DNA of 64,000 nt from Morella rubra (Eukaryota > Streptophyta > Magnoliopsida > Fagales > Myricaceae), in the NCBI GenBank assembly GCA_003952965.2, contig CM025849.1, forward strand, positions 24,880,224 to 24,944,223, written 5' to 3'. The notes under the pieces were generated by a model. It was given only the letters and a program-made list of their open reading frames with translations, did no database searches and had not been told where the DNA came from. The translations under genes were made by a program, and so were the position numbers. Within the stretch, counting starts at the first letter, position 1. Each line of letters starts with the position of its first letter. Below, piece by piece: positions 44,371-56,653 of the stretch.

Positions 44371-44975
44371 CTAATTCTTAAATGAGGGGGTCAGCCCAAC
44401 CTTGCTGCTCTGAACTCTGAAGTTGAAACCCCACTTGGTGGGTCACATGGAAAGCGAGCCTTATCGAACCCAGTGGCCTATGGAGGCTCACCTGAGCGTC
44501 CCAACTTGGCAGAGCCCTCACTCATGAAATTCCAACTGATTTTCATTTGGGCATATTTGGGTTATGTTTGGTTTAGATCTCAAAATAGTTTTTTGTGTTT
44601 GTGTTTTTTTGGAAATAGTGTAGATTCTCTTAGGATTGGTGAAAAGTGTGTTAAAAGTTGTTGGAATTTGTAAAAAGTTATTGGGATTAGTAAAAGGGTA
44701 TTGAAATTGATGAAAAAGTGAGTGTGAGAAGTGTTGAAAATGTTTTGAAATACTATCCAAACATAGCCTTGATTCTTCTCCTCTTAAAATTTTGAGAGCT
44801 TCTCTCAAAGGCAAGAAGACTAGGAACGTGGCTCGGCAGTAGCAGCAGCCTGTGCCGCAGACGGCACTTGCAGATTAGGAGTAGCTTGCCTTGCGACGGG
44901 GCACCAAGGATGATGATCATACGCTGGCAAAAGACATGGCTGGGGTGGCGGCCTTAACATGCCTCCTCCACCACC

Positions 44976-47900
44976 ATGAGGGGCATTTTTTGGAACTGCC
45001 GCACAGGCTTGGAAGGGCAGCGGCAGTTCGTTCTCTCAGGAATGCGGTCCAACGGCATAATCCTGATATTTTGGGTGTAGCTGAAACAAAAATTCAAAAT
45101 GCCCCAGCAGTACTTCAACGCCTTGGCTTCCCTAATTCTTTTGTGTGTCCTCCTCAAGGACGGAAAGTTGGCCTCATTGTTGCTGGTAGGGCCGATTTTG
45201 ATGTTGTGTCTAGTAATTGTAATTTTATTTCGGTTCTTTTGTGTTCTGCTCCTCCCCATTTGAAGTGGATGCTCACCTTTGTGTACGGGCCTACGATTTG
45301 GAATGAAAAACTAGATTCTGGTATGCTTTGACTTCTATTGGCAATTCGTTTTCGGGACCTTGGGCGTGTATGGGAGACTTTAATGCTATAATGTCTCAGT
45401 CGGAAAAACAAGGGGGTAGACCTTTTGCATCATCTTCCTCGTGATTTCAAGCTTTCCTTCTCAACTCGGGTACGCTGGACATTGGGTGCTCGAGCAACCC
45501 TTATACTTGGTGTAACGGGAGGTTTGGAAATGATTTCATCCAGGAGTAGACCATGTGGTGGCGAATGGAGATTGAGGCCTTCGTTTTCCCAAAGCAACTC
45601 TCAAACACCTTCCTCACTCCTCTGCTGACCATGCTCTTCTTCTTTTGGATACAATGGGTGAATGGGAGGGAGGACCACGACAGTTTCGGTTGTGGCCCGT
45701 TCTTGGAAATTTGAGGGGCACGAATCTGCGGGATACCGGTTGGTGAAATGTTTGAAAAATACTAAAGCTGCGTTTAAGGAGTGGAACCGCACCCACTTTG
45801 GCATCATTGGGGAGAATATTAAAAAATAGCAACTTGAATTGGATGATGTTCAACAGAATCCGCAGCTCAGTTGGATGATTGCTGATGAACAGGAGCTGCG
45901 TGCCCGGCTAGAGGAGGAGCTGAAGTGTGAAGAGTAGTTATGGCGCCAAAAATCCCGAGTGACTTGGTTGACAACGCCGGATCTTAACACCTATTTCTTT
46001 AATCTCTCCACCATAGTTCGACGCAGGCGAAATTCTATTGATGCTTTAATTGATCCGAATGGTCAGTGGTTGGAGGGTGGGGAATCTATTGGTGCCCATT
46101 TTCAAACTTTGTTTTCGCTTAGTGCCAGAATTTCCAGCAGCTTTGCACGATCTTCTCTCGCGCCCCTGATTACTCTCGAAGACAACCTAGATCTTTGTTG
46201 CTACCCTACTGAGGAGGAGATTTGGCGTACAGTCTGAAGCTTGGGCCCTAACAAGGCTCCTGGCCCCGATGGATTTTCAGCCCTGCTTTTTTAAGACATA
46301 TTGGCCTTCTATTAAAGTGGAGGTGGCGTTGATGATTCATAAATTTTTTGATGCGGGATTCCTTCTCAAGGAGCTCAATCACACAAGTATCATACTGATT
46401 CCGAAGCAAGATAATCCTTCTTTGGTTACCCATTTCCGTCCAATAAGCCTTTGTAATATGGCGTATAAGATTATTTCTAAAATCATGACGTCATGGTTGA
46501 AGCCTCTAATGTCCAGGTCGATCTATCCGGCTTAGAATGCCTTTGTACCCTACCGCCATATTCAAGAAAATTCCATCATTTTTCATGAGCTGATGCATAC
46601 TCTAAAACGCAAACAAGGCTGGGGTGGTCTTATGACACTCAAGATTGATCTTGAGAAGGCCTATGAGAAGGTGAATTGGGGATTCCTTGATAATGTTCTT
46701 CGGTGCTTGGGATTCTCTCAAAAATGGCAGCAGCTTGTTCGTTAAATGTGTTTCAACCGTATCTTTTTCCGTGTTGATTAATGGTAGCCCATTTGGTTTT
46801 TCACAACCTTCAAGGGGCCTCTGACAAGGAGATCCATTCTCGCCATTTTTATTCATCTTAGTCATGGAAGCTTTGCCTCGTTTGGTGGCTTGTGCGGAAC
46901 GTAAGGGGACCATTCACGACATTAAAATTGGTCGGGCAGCTCCTCCTATCTCTCACCTAGTATTTGCAGATGATCGTATTTTTTTTGTAGGGCTAATATT
47001 CGCGAAGCCACCACTCTTCGTGATTTGCTGACCACCTTTGAGAGGTGGGCGCGCGGCTCAGACTATCAACCTGAGTAAGTCCTACCTATCATTCAGTCGT
47101 AATATGGACCCCACTCTTTCTACTCGCATTTGTTCTATCATGTGTCTTAATTCTTCTACGGCACAAGGTAGCTATCTTGGGCTGCCCACCTCTTTTCCCG
47201 ATCTAAGCAGTTAGTCTTCTCAGCTATAAAGGAGAAGGTTCAGCGGAAAGTGGCGGGATGGAAAGCTAAGGCTTTATCTCAAGCCGGTCGTATCGTACTA
47301 ATTAAGTCAGTGGCTATGGCACTTTCTCCGTACTATATGTCGGTGTTTCTCCTTCCAAAGGATTATGCGCTTCCATTGACTCGATGTTAAATAAATTTTG
47401 GTGGGGTTTTACTGGTGGCAAGACCAGGAATTTTCATCTTAAAGCATGGACGGCGATCTGTTAGCCTAAAGAGAATGGTGGATTGCGCATTCGCAAGTCT
47501 TTTGATGTCAATCAAGCAATGGTAGCCAAACTTGGGTGGCAAGTCCTCTCCAATGCTGAATGTTTGTGGGTGCTGGTTTTGCGAGCTAAATATCTTGGCA
47601 ACCAATGGTTTATGATGGCCCGGACACCCCCTGATAGCACATGGATATGGAAGGGTATTATGCAATCCCGTGACCTGCTGGCTCAAGGGGCGTGTTGGTT
47701 TGTTAAAAAGGGGCGGCAGATTAACCTATGGTGTGACCCGCGGATCCCCACTCTTCCCAACTTCCGACCACGGTTGAAAGATAATGTGCTCCTCCCTCGG
47801 GGCATGGATCATGTGAGTGACTTTATTGATAATAACACTGGTTATTGGAAGGTTGGTGTCATTCGTACTTACATTGAGCCCCAATCAGCTAACGTAACTT

Positions 47901-48055
47901 TAGCCCTCCCATTGTGATCCGAAAGTGGTGATGACATGTTGAAATGGATCCCTGACCCTAAAGGACACTTTTCAGTTAAGTCAGCCGCTAGGTGTGTTCA
48001 AGGTCAGTAAGAGGATTTGAGGAGTGGTCATTTTGACTGGAAGAAAATCTGGAAG
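44976..48055 (+). pseudogene. LINE ORF2, endonuclease and reverse transcriptase part
   Basis: The ATG at 44976 opens MRGIFWNCR, the usual ORF2 start of plant L1s. The endonuclease is readable at 44985-45315 (NPDILGVAETKI, LGFPN, GLIVAGRADFDVV). The reverse transcriptase shows PGPDGF (46259-46276), a long open piece with LNHTSIILIPKQDNP and FRPISLCNMAYKIISK (46269-46535), LKIDLEKAYEKVNW (46637-46680) and the catalytic FADD (46963-46974). The thumb part contains KVAGWKAKALSQAGRIVLIKSV (47250-47310) and an open piece at 47483-47917. It has at least eight frame breaks. It stops at the hAT target site. Confidence 0.88.
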
Positions 48056-48063
48056 CTCCAACT

Positions 48064-51000
48064 CAGTGCCGGCTCAAAGGTAAGGCGACTTAGGCAGTCG
48101 CCTAAGGCCCCCACCTTGAGCAAGGCCTCATAACTTAGACAATAAAAAAAAAAATAATAGAACGTGCTGAAAAAACAAGCCAACAAATTGAGAGAAAGCA
48201 ACTTGTAAGGTTAAATGTAAAACAAAACGTACTGACATGCAAAAGAAAGCAGTGTAAGCATTAAATGAAAGAAAACTTTTATGTAGCCTTTTTTCCATGA
48301 AAACCGTGAAAAGAAGTGTAAGAAGAGAAGTGTAAAAGACGTAATTTGTAAGCAAAACGAGAAATAGTAAAAAAAGGTCTTCCTTTGCGCAGAAAAACGG
48401 GGCCTCTGTATAAAACGGAAATTGCTGCAAAATTTATCAACGGCTAAATTTATAACGGTAATGAATCTCAAATTTCCAATATAAATCTAAACTTATACTT
48501 CATACTCCATCTCCTCAATCTTCTTTCAAAATCTTTCTCTCCCTCTATTTCTTCTCTTATTTTATCTCTCTTTCTAATTAATTTTAGCTGAAGATTGTTC
48601 TAATTTCAAATTCAACCACTTATAATCTTGGTGTCAGGTTCTATTATTCTAATCTTTACACTCTTGTATTTTAATTTGAATATTTATTTTTTATTATAGC
48701 ATTTATTTTATTTGTTAGTGTTCTTTGTTTATATCTACACTATGTCTAATAGAAAATATGAATGTGGTTATGAAAAACTTAAGAAAAATAGAAAAGTTAA
48801 TCCAATCTCAAAAAGGAGCTCTTGATAAATTTATTATCAATGATAAAAACAATATAACATCAAATTCAGCTGAAGAATTGATATTGAACAACAATGTGAT
48901 TCATACAATTAGGAGAGAATATTGAACCAATCCCACAACATAATATTGAAAATCAACTTGTTAATGATTCACAAGTTTATAGTTCGATAATTCTTGATGA
49001 AGAACCTAACAAAAATTTAGAAACCAATATAAAAGATAATGAAAATTTAGAAACCAATGTAAAAGATAATGAAACTATAGATCTCAACGCTTTGAGTACA
49101 ATATCTATAGATATTTATGATCCAAGTCAATGGAAAACTATGGATACAAAACTTAGAGATCTATTAGTAGAGAGAGGTCCAATTAGAATTGATGATATAA
49201 ATTTTCCTAAAGATGAGAATAATAGACACTTCTCTACTACATTTTATATGCAAAAATTATCAAATGGAGAAAAACATGATAGAAAATGGCTAGTATATTC
49301 AAAACATGTTGATAAAGTTTATTGTTTTTGTTGCAATCTATTTAATTCAAAACCTAGCACAAGTCAATTGGTTAATGAAGGAACTAGAGATTGGAAGAAT
49401 CTTAGTGTTAAACTTAAAAGTCATGAAACAAGTCATGAACATATCACCAATATGAATAATTGGATTAACTTGGAAATGAGATTGGTTAAAAATAAAACAA
49501 TTGATAAAAAACTTCAAGAACATATTAACAAAGAGAGAGATCATTGGAAAAAAGTATTATTAAGAATTATTGCTGTTGTAAAAACTCTTGCTAAAAATAA
49601 CCTAGCATTTCGCGGAAAAAACGAAAAGATCTACCAAGATAATAATGGGTGTTTTTTAAGCCTAATTGAAATGATAGCAGAATTTGATCCAATTATGCAT
49701 GAACACGTTCGACGAATACAACATGGTGAAATTCATAATCATTACTTAGGACATAACATACAAAATGAATTGATACAAATATTAGCATCTGAAATTAAAA
49801 ATACTATTATAAACAAAATCAAAGAAGTAAAATATTTTTCGGTTATACTTGATTGCACTCCTGATATAAGCCACCAAGAACAAATGACTCTAATATTACG
49901 ATGTATAGATACTTCAACATGTGAAGTGAAAATAGAATTTTTTTTAGAATTTTTAGAAGTAGATGACACCTCTGGTAAAGGTCTTTTTAATGAACTTCTA
50001 AATGCCATAAAAAAACATGGATTAGATGTTAATAACATAAGAGGACAAGGATATGATAATGGATCAAATATGAAAGGAAAACATCAAGGTGTACAAAAGA
50101 GATTATTAGATATAAATCCTAGAGCATTTTATACACCTTGTGGTTGTCATAATTTGAATCTAGTATTATGTGACATGGCAAACTCATGTCCCAAAGCTAT
50201 ATCTTTTTTTGGAGTGGTACAACGCATTTATTCTTTATTTTCTTCTTCTACAAAACGATGGAAAATTTTACAAGATAATATATCTACATTAACATTGAAA
50301 CCATTGTCACAAACACGTTGGGAAAGTCGCATTGAAAGTGTAAAAGCAATAAAATATCAAGCTCCAAAAATAAGAGATGCTTTAATTCAATTAGCAAAAA
50401 CAAGTGAAGATCCTAAGACAAAGAGTGAAGCCACATGCTTAGCTACATATGAGATTGAAAATTTTGAGTTCTTATTAGGCATGAATATTTGGTATGATAT
50501 TTTGTTTGCTGTTAATTCAGTGAGTAAGATCTTACAATCTAAAGATATGCATATCGATGTTGCCATAGATCAATTAAAAGGGCTTATTTCTTATTTAAAA
50601 AATTATCGGAAACTGGATTTTATCTGCTTTAATTTCATCTAAAGAGATTGCAATTGAAATGGAAATTGAACCTATATTTCCTGAAAAACGAATAATACAT
50701 AGAAAAAAACAATTCGAAGAAAATGTTAATGATGAAACAATAAAATCAGTTGAAGAAACTTTTAGAATTGATTATTTCATATATATAGTAGATCAAGCTA
50801 TTTCTTCAATTCAAAATAGATTTGAACAATTCACAGTATATGAAAATATTTTTGGTTTCTTATTTAATATTAACAAATTCAAATCTTTAGAAAATGCTGA
50901 TTTAAAAACATATTGTCTTAATCTTGAAAGTTTTCTTAAAGATGGTGAATATTCTGACATAGATGGTTTGGATTTATTTTCAGAATTAAAAGTATTAAAA

Positions 51001-51403
51001 GAAGTTTTGCAACCTAAAATCAATACTCCAATTGAAACATTAAATTATATAAAAAAATTAGATTGTTTTCCAAATGCATGCATTGCTTATAGAATACTCT
51101 TAACAATACCAGTAACAGTTGCTTCTGGAGAAAGAAGTTTTTCAAAACTTAAACTAATAAAATCCTATTTACGGTCGACAATGTCACAAGAAAGACTAAA
51201 TGGATTAGCCATTCTATCAATTGAAAGTGACATATTAACAAATCTTGAATATAAAAGTTTGATTAGTAATTTTGCATCTCAAAAAGCTAGAAAAATTATT
51301 TTTAAATAATTTTTTTATTAAAATTTATATTTTTTAAAATTTATATAAAAAGGCCTAATTTTTAATATGGCCTTAGGCCTCATTTTTTATTGAGCCGGCC
51401 CTG
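48064..51403 (+). mobile_element. hAT transposon with TTF zinc-finger transposase, full length
   Basis: The 3340-bp element has ends CAGTGCCGGCTCAA and TTGAGCCGGCCCTG, a 14-bp inverted repeat with one mismatch, flanked by a perfect 8-bp target duplication CTCCAACT (48056-48063 and 51404-51411). Both ends also carry AGGCC/GGCCT words. The 8-bp duplication and CAG...CTG ends are hAT hallmarks. It is AT-rich inside a GC-richer LINE. Both ends and nearly the whole transposase are kept, so it is a recent arrival compared with its host LINE, though its gene is frameshifted. Confidence 0.95.
48741..51309 (+). pseudogene. hAT transposase, ZMYM1-like (TTF zinc finger, DUF4371, dimerisation domain)
   Basis: The probable start is MSNRKYECGYEKLKK at 48741, with EKLIQSQKGALDKF one frame over (48725-48925). 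The long open part (49092-50642, 516 codons) has a TTF-type zinc finger ([19 protein letters not shown] ... [10 protein letters not shown]), a DUF4371 region and the catalytic-core text [20 protein letters not shown]. The second part (50659-51309) is in the +1 frame relative to it and ends with the hAT dimerisation motif VASGERSFSKLKLIKSYLRS. About three frameshifts remain in roughly 855 codons, so it is nearly but not fully coding. The enzyme would cut and paste the element in the nucleus. A 30-bp direct repeat lies at 49014-49075. Confidence 0.9.
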
Positions 51404-51411
51404 CTCCAACT

Positions 51412-52042
51412 TCAACACCGGTTAAAACTTTTCTTATGGAAAATCATGGCAGATGCTCTTCCTCTCAGAGATAGATTGGCTGGTTTTTTGGGCGCTGCAG
51501 ATGTGGCTCAGTTTAGTTGTCCATTTTGTAAGGAGCATCGTGAAGAGGCAGCCCATCTTTTTCTAGAATGCCCTATGAGTAAGATGGTATGGCGCATAGG
51601 TAGTTGGCCCATGCGGCTTGAAGCTTTCGAAGGTAAGCCAATTCAAGAGTGGCTGTCCCATGTCTTAGAGCCTCGGCACTTACCACAGGCACAACGCTAA
51701 TATTGGTCGGGGATTATCATTTTTATAGCTATTGTTTTAGACGCACTTTGGTTTACCAGAAATAAGGTGATCCATCATGGGGCTCTAGTAGATATCCACT
51801 CGATACAGGCGACTGTTTCCTATCGATATGATGAACAGATCCATGTTTGGCATGTTAAGAAGGCTCAATGCACTAATAGATGGATTCCCCCAGAGGCTTC
51901 TACCCTTAAAATTAACTTTGATGTGGCGGTTTTGCAGAACAAACTTGTTTAAGTGGCGGTATGCTGCAATTTTGATGGACAGGTGCTCCAATGTTATGCC
52001 GGATGTCGAGTTGGTACTCATACACTTAAAGGTGAAGCTTTG
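51412..52042 (+). pseudogene. LINE ORF2, zinc finger and RNase H part
   Basis: Text resumes exactly after the hAT target duplication: KLFLWKIMADALPLRDRL, then the reverse-transcriptase-associated zinc finger CPFCKEHREEAAHLFLECP (about 51519-51575). After a linker with WFTRNKVIHHG the RNase H domain starts at WIPPEASTLKINFDVAV (about 51882-51935) and continues VCCNFDGQVLQC until the gap. A plant-type RNase H at the end of L1 ORF2 is known from plant LINEs. At least two stops lie in this part. The last catalytic residues would be inside the gap. Confidence 0.85.
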
Positions 52043-53042
52043 NNNNNNNNNNNNNNNNNNNNNNNNNNNNNNNNNNNNNNNNNNNNNNNNNNNNNNNNNN
52101 NNNNNNNNNNNNNNNNNNNNNNNNNNNNNNNNNNNNNNNNNNNNNNNNNNNNNNNNNNNNNNNNNNNNNNNNNNNNNNNNNNNNNNNNNNNNNNNNNNNN
52201 NNNNNNNNNNNNNNNNNNNNNNNNNNNNNNNNNNNNNNNNNNNNNNNNNNNNNNNNNNNNNNNNNNNNNNNNNNNNNNNNNNNNNNNNNNNNNNNNNNNN
52301 NNNNNNNNNNNNNNNNNNNNNNNNNNNNNNNNNNNNNNNNNNNNNNNNNNNNNNNNNNNNNNNNNNNNNNNNNNNNNNNNNNNNNNNNNNNNNNNNNNNN
52401 NNNNNNNNNNNNNNNNNNNNNNNNNNNNNNNNNNNNNNNNNNNNNNNNNNNNNNNNNNNNNNNNNNNNNNNNNNNNNNNNNNNNNNNNNNNNNNNNNNNN
52501 NNNNNNNNNNNNNNNNNNNNNNNNNNNNNNNNNNNNNNNNNNNNNNNNNNNNNNNNNNNNNNNNNNNNNNNNNNNNNNNNNNNNNNNNNNNNNNNNNNNN
52601 NNNNNNNNNNNNNNNNNNNNNNNNNNNNNNNNNNNNNNNNNNNNNNNNNNNNNNNNNNNNNNNNNNNNNNNNNNNNNNNNNNNNNNNNNNNNNNNNNNNN
52701 NNNNNNNNNNNNNNNNNNNNNNNNNNNNNNNNNNNNNNNNNNNNNNNNNNNNNNNNNNNNNNNNNNNNNNNNNNNNNNNNNNNNNNNNNNNNNNNNNNNN
52801 NNNNNNNNNNNNNNNNNNNNNNNNNNNNNNNNNNNNNNNNNNNNNNNNNNNNNNNNNNNNNNNNNNNNNNNNNNNNNNNNNNNNNNNNNNNNNNNNNNNN
52901 NNNNNNNNNNNNNNNNNNNNNNNNNNNNNNNNNNNNNNNNNNNNNNNNNNNNNNNNNNNNNNNNNNNNNNNNNNNNNNNNNNNNNNNNNNNNNNNNNNNN
53001 NNNNNNNNNNNNNNNNNNNNNNNNNNNNNNNNNNNNNNNNNN
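52043..53042. other. Assembly gap of exactly 1000 N
   Basis: The run of N is exactly 1000 bases, suggesting a placeholder of unknown true size. Long ORFs reported across it are artefacts. Confidence 0.98.
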
Positions 53043-53155
53043 TACCCAAGGGACTCCTGCTTCTGCGGAGGGGAAAAGTGCCAGAGTTATAAGGAAACTT
53101 TCATAGCGTGGGTGCAAATTAATAAAGTGTACTATTTTAATATATAGGGAATTTT
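53043..53155. repeat. Block shared with 34505-34615
   Basis: CTTCTGCGG.GGGGAAA.GTG, GGGTGCAAATTAATAAAGT and their neighbours occur in the same order upstream of LRR copy E. This DNA right of the gap therefore derives from the LRR cluster duplication. Confidence 0.8.
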
Positions 53156-54129
53156 GATTTTTCAGTCATTTTTTTAAAACCCATTTCACTTTTATTCCTG
53201 AGGTTTTAGCATTGGATATTTTAGTCACTCAATTTACCATCATTTCAAAAAATAATCCCTCCATTACTGTCCCTGACAGTCTTACTAACGGACTGATATG
53301 CTACGTCAGCCATAGTATCCAGTTGAGAACCATCTTCTAAAGATAGGCGTGAACGCTCGGAATTGGGCTCTTGATTATCTGATGTACAAATAATGCTCTC
53401 TTTTTTTCTAAGCAAATGTGAAATTTATTTCACAATGGAAGTACATCAGTGCCACATATAGACAGGCCAATAAAGCCGGTTACAAAGAGTAGGGGCATAA
53501 AGCCCAATATAGCAATTCCTAAAGCCCAAAGGGTTGTATACCTAGTAACCATAAAGGCTTTAATTTGATGGGTCAGAAGGCGCATAATTTTAAAACAGAT
53601 TCAAAGACCCAAAGATAATTCCGTCACAAAAGATGGTCGCCAGAGGAAGGGGTGGTCGAACACCTCACTCCCACTATCCCGTATGCTAGTCATCAACAGC
53701 ACCACAGAGAGAGCACTGCTGGCTAGCCACACCAATGAAGCTTCAGGGCCACTGAACATGGCCAAATTGTGCTTGGTCATAGCAAGAACCTCCCAACAAA
53801 AACCCACTGAAATGAAACTCTTAGACAAAAATGATTAAGCGTTTGAAGCTCACACCAGTAGCAGCAAGAACCGATTAAAGATATACAATGAGAGTCGGTT
53901 TCTTGGCTACTCTAAAGGGAAGGAGAATAAACAAGTTTGGGCGCGATTGACTCTCTTTTGGCTTTTTGAATTTATGGATGATATAGAGGTCTGGCCGTCG
54001 TCGTCTTCTCCAAGTCCCCAGTGCCTCCTAGGCGATCAGATTTCTGGCTGTTGGAGTGTACTCAGAAATAGCGGTTGTGATTTAAAATCTTTTCAGCAAT
54101 CTGACCGAGTGTTCATTGCTAGCTGTTAA
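53156..54129. other. Repeat-rich intergenic DNA
   Basis: At 53161-53340 the text (TTCCTGAGGTTTTAGC, TTAGTCACTCAATT, ACTAACGGACTGATATG) resembles the MITE-like repeat at 3755-5285. The rest is unrecognised; the minus-strand 75-codon ORF at 53601-53828 has no domain. Confidence 0.4.
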
Positions 54130-54212
54130 CGTGAGCAATCCTGAGAAAGTGGGGCACCACATAGTCTAGATTTTCCTCGAGAGACCAAAGCTCTAGAGCT
54201 GAGTGCTTGATG
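54130..54212 (-). pseudogene. LRR receptor-like protein scrap (copy G)
   Basis: On the minus strand the words match the end of the LRR domain of copies B and C (CATCAAGCACTCAGCTC, AGCTTTGGTCTC, CACTTTCTCAGG), that is the STQL.SFG ... GAP region before the helix, in mixed frames. Only about 28 codons remain. It is too short to assign to a subfamily. Confidence 0.6.
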
Positions 54213-54521
54213 AGAAGAAAATTGAAAAAATAAAGACAATTTTGTATTCTGTTTCAACGTGAGTCCAACAGGTATTGTAGGGTCCTATATTTATGCTAAC
54301 AAACGCTAACTTTACAAATAAAGAACAAAGCTTGATTCTAGCTAATTTGAAAGATGAGATATACAAGATAAGATATGGTAGGATTTGTAAGGATAGCTCG
54401 TTCAAAAATATCAACCTTGCGTGAGACTTGATAACCATTATCCCTATAATCATGCTATGCTTGAATTCAAAATTTCAAACTTTGCCTTGAGACTTTGCCA
54501 TAGACTTTCATGTGAGACCTG
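54213..54521. other. AT-rich spacer, no gene
   Basis: Nothing recognised with confidence; the composition is that of an old LTR. Confidence 0.35.
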
Positions 54522-55045
54522 TGATGGTGCCAATACTAAATCACATCCAGCCCAAACTAATTTTGGCTGAAAAATATGATTACTTCTTCAAAAGCCCAAC
54601 AGTTACAATCCAACCCACGTAGCATATTTTCCAAAAGATAAAATCACTACGTATGCCATAAACAGTTACCTAACGGCCCACGATAAGCCACGGCACCACA
54701 TTCCCATTATACCCGTAGCAGTTACGAATAACCGTGGAAAAAGGTGGAGAGAATATCACAGAGCACGACCTAACAGGGACAAGAACTACCGCTAAAATCT
54801 CGGCTAGAGGAAAAAGAGGGAAACGTGGGCAAAAGCACTATAAAAAGAGAAGCTAATGATGAGAAGGTAAGTGATTTCTTATGTGAAAAAATAGCAAAAA
54901 ACTCGATAAAAATAAGAGACTGACTTAAGCTTCGGAGGTTCCACACCTCGGAACCCGGGGTCTTTTATTGTTTTACAGGGAAAGATACGGGAAGATCAAG
55001 CTGCATTTACTCTGACGTATTGACCATAAACCAACTGATTTATCA
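54522..55045 (+). repeat. 5' LTR of the Tat element
   Basis: The right edge (TTATCA at 55045) is set by the primer-binding site two bases on. A TATA box CACTATAAAAAG lies near 54837-54848. The left edge TGATGGTGCC at 54522 is inferred from the TGAT/ATCA ends only. Confidence 0.55.
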
Positions 55046-55166
55046 GTTGGTGCCGTCTGTGGGAACGTTTACGTTCTCGTGATAAAAGGTTTATGGTGAT
55101 CACCAAGAGTAAAGGCAAGGGGAAGACAGGAGGCGATCCGGAACCATTCCGGGAGCCCCCTTACGA

Positions 55167-56554
55167 GTGATGGAAGGCTTAGTAGAAACTGTTCACGAAT
55201 CTCACACTAGCACGGAACGAGAACTAGGCCCTAATGACGGACAACCGGGGGAAACATCCATGCCGGGAAGGTACGCTGGAGAAGCCCGCATGCCACAAAT
55301 ATCGATACCAGAAAAACACGACGAAGAAGTTCATACTCAGCAACACGGAAGAGGCTCACATTCCCCACCTGGACGGAATGAAGGAACCGACAGAGTCAAC
55401 GCTAGATTAGAAGAAGTCCTAGCAGAGTTGGGACGGATGAGACAAAAGGTGGATAAACCACCACCATCGTCCTTGGAAAATATGATGCACCAAGTGGAAT
55501 CCCCATTCACTCCAAATATTTTGGAGGTCCGGTTACCCTCCAAGTTCCGCATGCCAGTGGTTGACAAGTATACGGGAGCAACCGATCCACTCGATCATTT
55601 GGAAGGTTATCGTTCGCAGATGGATCTACTGGACACTCAAGACGCAATCAAATGCAAGGCGTTCCCTACAACGCTGGCCGGATCGGCTCGCATATGGTTT
55701 AGCAGACTGAGACCGAATTCCATCTCAAGCTTCAAGGAGCTCAGTAAAGCCTTCGTCAGCCATTTCATAGCTAGTAAAAAGCAGAAAAAACCGGCCATTC
55801 ATCTCCTCTCCACCCGACAGAAGGAAGGCGAAAGTCTACGAGACTATGTGGCGCGGTTCAACCAAGAAAAACTTAATGTGGAAGATCCGGAAGACAAGGT
55901 GGTACTCACCGCCATTGTAGCTGGTTTGGCCGACGGAAGGTTTTCTTTCTCCCTAGGAAAGAAACCTCCCGAAACCTTCGGGGAATTCATGGAAAAAGCG
56001 CAAAAGTATATGAATGCTGAAGACATGATGACTGCCGCCAGCAACAAGTCGTCGATCAAAGTGGAATATCTGCCAAAAGAAGAAAAGAAGGAACTCCCGC
56101 TAGGCATCCCGTAATGGAGAAAGACAGAAGGTGGACCCGCGAACCGGACCGCGAACAGATTGCCCAAACTACAATTCACACCTCTCAACGCGTCTCCAGG
56201 AAAAATCCTCATGGAAATCCGAAACGATCCCGAGATACGGTGGCCTCCAAAAATGCGGTCCGACCAGATAGACGGGATGATCGAAAATTCTGTCGCTTTC
56301 ATAACGATCACGGCCATGATACAGATGAATGCATACATCTAAAAAGACAGATAGAAGCCTTCATCCAACAAGGACGCTTACGACAATTCACTGCAACCAG
56401 ACTAGGGGAACCTTTCCGAAAAGATCCAAGAACCCGGAGCACCAGCGCTTCAGACCCTACCGAAGAAACGAGAGATCACCTCGGCAAGATCAAAATGAAG
56501 TTCCACGACAGAGAGAAAGACTGGAGGAACGACGCTCGCCGCCCAGAGCTATAG
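55167..56554 (+). other. Tat element gag region
   Basis: An open stretch from 55167 holds the Retrotrans_gag domain (RLPSKFRMPVVDKYTGATDP, then the block around ARIWFSRLRPNSI and ESLRDYVARFNQE). Downstream is the Tat-type zinc finger region CRFHNDHGHDTDECIHLKRQ (about 56290-56350). It would form the particle shell. Named as a fossil part. Confidence 0.85.
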
Positions 56555-56653
56555 GCGAAATCAGGGTCATTTTTTGGAGGCATCGCAGTAGGAGGGTCGT
56601 TTAAATTCATGCTAGGAAGATACAGCGGGAATTGAATACCGCATGACGATGCC

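Larger units (their letters stand above)
41428..44880 (+). pseudogene. LINE ORF1 (nucleic-acid-binding protein)
   Basis: The ATG at 41428 opens MENIGEEVEHLIQLTETLN and meets a TAG after 19 codons. Downstream the DUF4283-like RNA-binding region is readable in several frames (WIPLWL-type IPLWLQIHSL at 41796-41825; GRVLSI-type GEVLSIERD), then a CCHC knuckle CYGCRHLGHIVASC (about 42055-42105). A Copia LTR interrupts from about 42239 to 43498. After it a Ser/Thr-rich tail is open at 43556-43933, ending in a stop, followed by the 119-bp tandem array. In plant L1s this protein coats the RNA. The end at 44880 is only approximate. Confidence 0.75.
41086..52042 (+). mobile_element. Plant L1-type LINE, nested insertions, right end in gap
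   Basis: The order is a 5' region (from about 41086), ORF1 (41428 to about 44880, holding a Copia LTR and a tandem array) and ORF2 (44976 to beyond 52042) with endonuclease, reverse transcriptase, zinc finger and RNase H, split by a hAT element at 48064-51403. Assembly gap Ns begin at 52043, so the RNase H end, 3' UTR and poly-A tail are not seen. L1 elements copy themselves by target-primed reverse transcription. Both ORFs have many stops and frameshifts, so this copy is dead. Confidence 0.88.

Noticed and set aside
51828-53147. Very long ORFs of 340-440 codons
   Set aside because: They exist only because 1000 N were read as open codons.
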